A DNA stretch of 6,220 bases from assembly GCA_946479225.1 (NCBI GenBank), contig CAMLFI010000161.1:1-6220 (forward strand). Reading direction: 5' to 3'. The notes beneath the pieces are model-generated. The model made no database searches. It had not been told where the DNA came from and worked only from the letters and a program-made list of their open reading frames with translations. This document shows, in pieces, positions 6,143 through 6,220 of this stretch (positions are counted from its first letter, which is position 1; each line of letters starts with the position of its first letter). Both the position numbers and the translations under genes were made by a program. This stretch comes from an uncultured Mucilaginibacter sp. GTDB lineage: Bacteria > Bacteroidota > Bacteroidia > Sphingobacteriales > Sphingobacteriaceae.

Positions 6143-6220
6143 AAATTTAATGCTTCTTGGTATAATTTTACTTTTGCGTAGGGATCATCCGTGCTCATAA
6201 TGACCGAGATGACGGCCACA
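6139..6220 (-). CDS. C-terminal end of an unidentified protein, running in from the right edge
   Basis: Read on the - strand, a frame is open from the window edge (first full codon 6219-6217) to a TGA at 6141-6139. It encodes 26 residues, VAVISVIMSTDDPYAKVKLY then QEALNL. The TGA overlaps the ATG of the Trm112-family gene in an ATGA junction, the usual arrangement for coupled genes, so this is very probably the end of a real gene. A hydrophobic strand or helix is followed by a charged amphipathic helix. The pattern loosely recalls the C-terminal helix of PurE-type AIR carboxylase/mutase proteins (a hydrophobic helix, then DP and KL-rich residues), but 26 residues cannot settle this and I leave it unnamed. 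An ATG at 6198 could in theory begin a 19-residue peptide; the open frame upstream makes that less likely. Confidence 0.65.
   Translation of the reverse strand, partial: VAVISVIMSTDDPYAKVKLYQEALNL

Noticed and set aside
6139..6198. A separate 19-residue peptide starting at the ATG at 6198
   Set aside because: The frame is open further upstream to the window edge, so the end of a longer gene is the simpler reading.

Overview
The window looks like a chromosomal glycan-biosynthesis locus from a member of the Bacteroidota, most likely a Sphingobacteriaceae relative such as Mucilaginibacter or Pedobacter. This rests on moderate GC, A-rich untranslated leaders without Shine-Dalgarno motifs ahead of two starts, a possible Bacteroidota-type promoter (TTTG / TAnnTTTG class), and the flavour of the proteins. 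No marker gene proves the genus.

Layout. (1) Positions 1-866, + strand: the 3' part of a GT9 (heptosyltransferase-like) glycosyltransferase whose start lies left of the window. (2) Positions 4728-863, - strand: a tightly packed four-gene operon. In transcription order it holds a short GT-B glycosyltransferase, a sucrose-phosphate-synthase-like GT4 glycosyltransferase, a GmhB-type HAD phosphatase and a second GT9 glycosyltransferase. The junctions overlap by 14, 1 and 1 bases, the last two as TAATG. The operon's last stop codon overlaps the stop of the + strand GT9 gene (CTAA), so the two units collide tail to tail with no space for a terminator. (3) Positions 4729-5079: a 351-base divergent intergenic region with a 14-base perfect palindrome, an overlapping alternative hairpin, an AT-rich dyad and one weak promoter candidate. 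(4) Positions 5080-5730, + strand: a complete NarL/FixJ-type response regulator with no kinase beside it. (5) Positions 5731-5884: a short gap holding an imperfect direct repeat. (6) Positions 6220-5885, - strand: the C-terminal end of an unidentified protein running in from the right edge, overlapping (ATGA) a small Trm112-family protein.

How the genes may work together. The GmhB-like phosphatase would remove the 7-phosphate of D-glycero-D-manno-heptose 1,7-bisphosphate, on the way to an ADP- or GDP-heptose. The GT9 enzymes are of the family that transfers heptose, and the two GT-B enzymes could add further sugars, so the operon plausibly builds a heptose-containing surface or secreted glycan. 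The isomerase and kinase/nucleotidyltransferase needed to complete the heptose pathway are not in the window. The response regulator is divergently placed and could control the operon, but nothing in the sequence proves it. I see no RNA genes, CRISPR arrays, insertion sequences or attachment sites. The locus is best described as a recognisable gene cassette with an undetermined glycan product, rather than a demonstrated new system.
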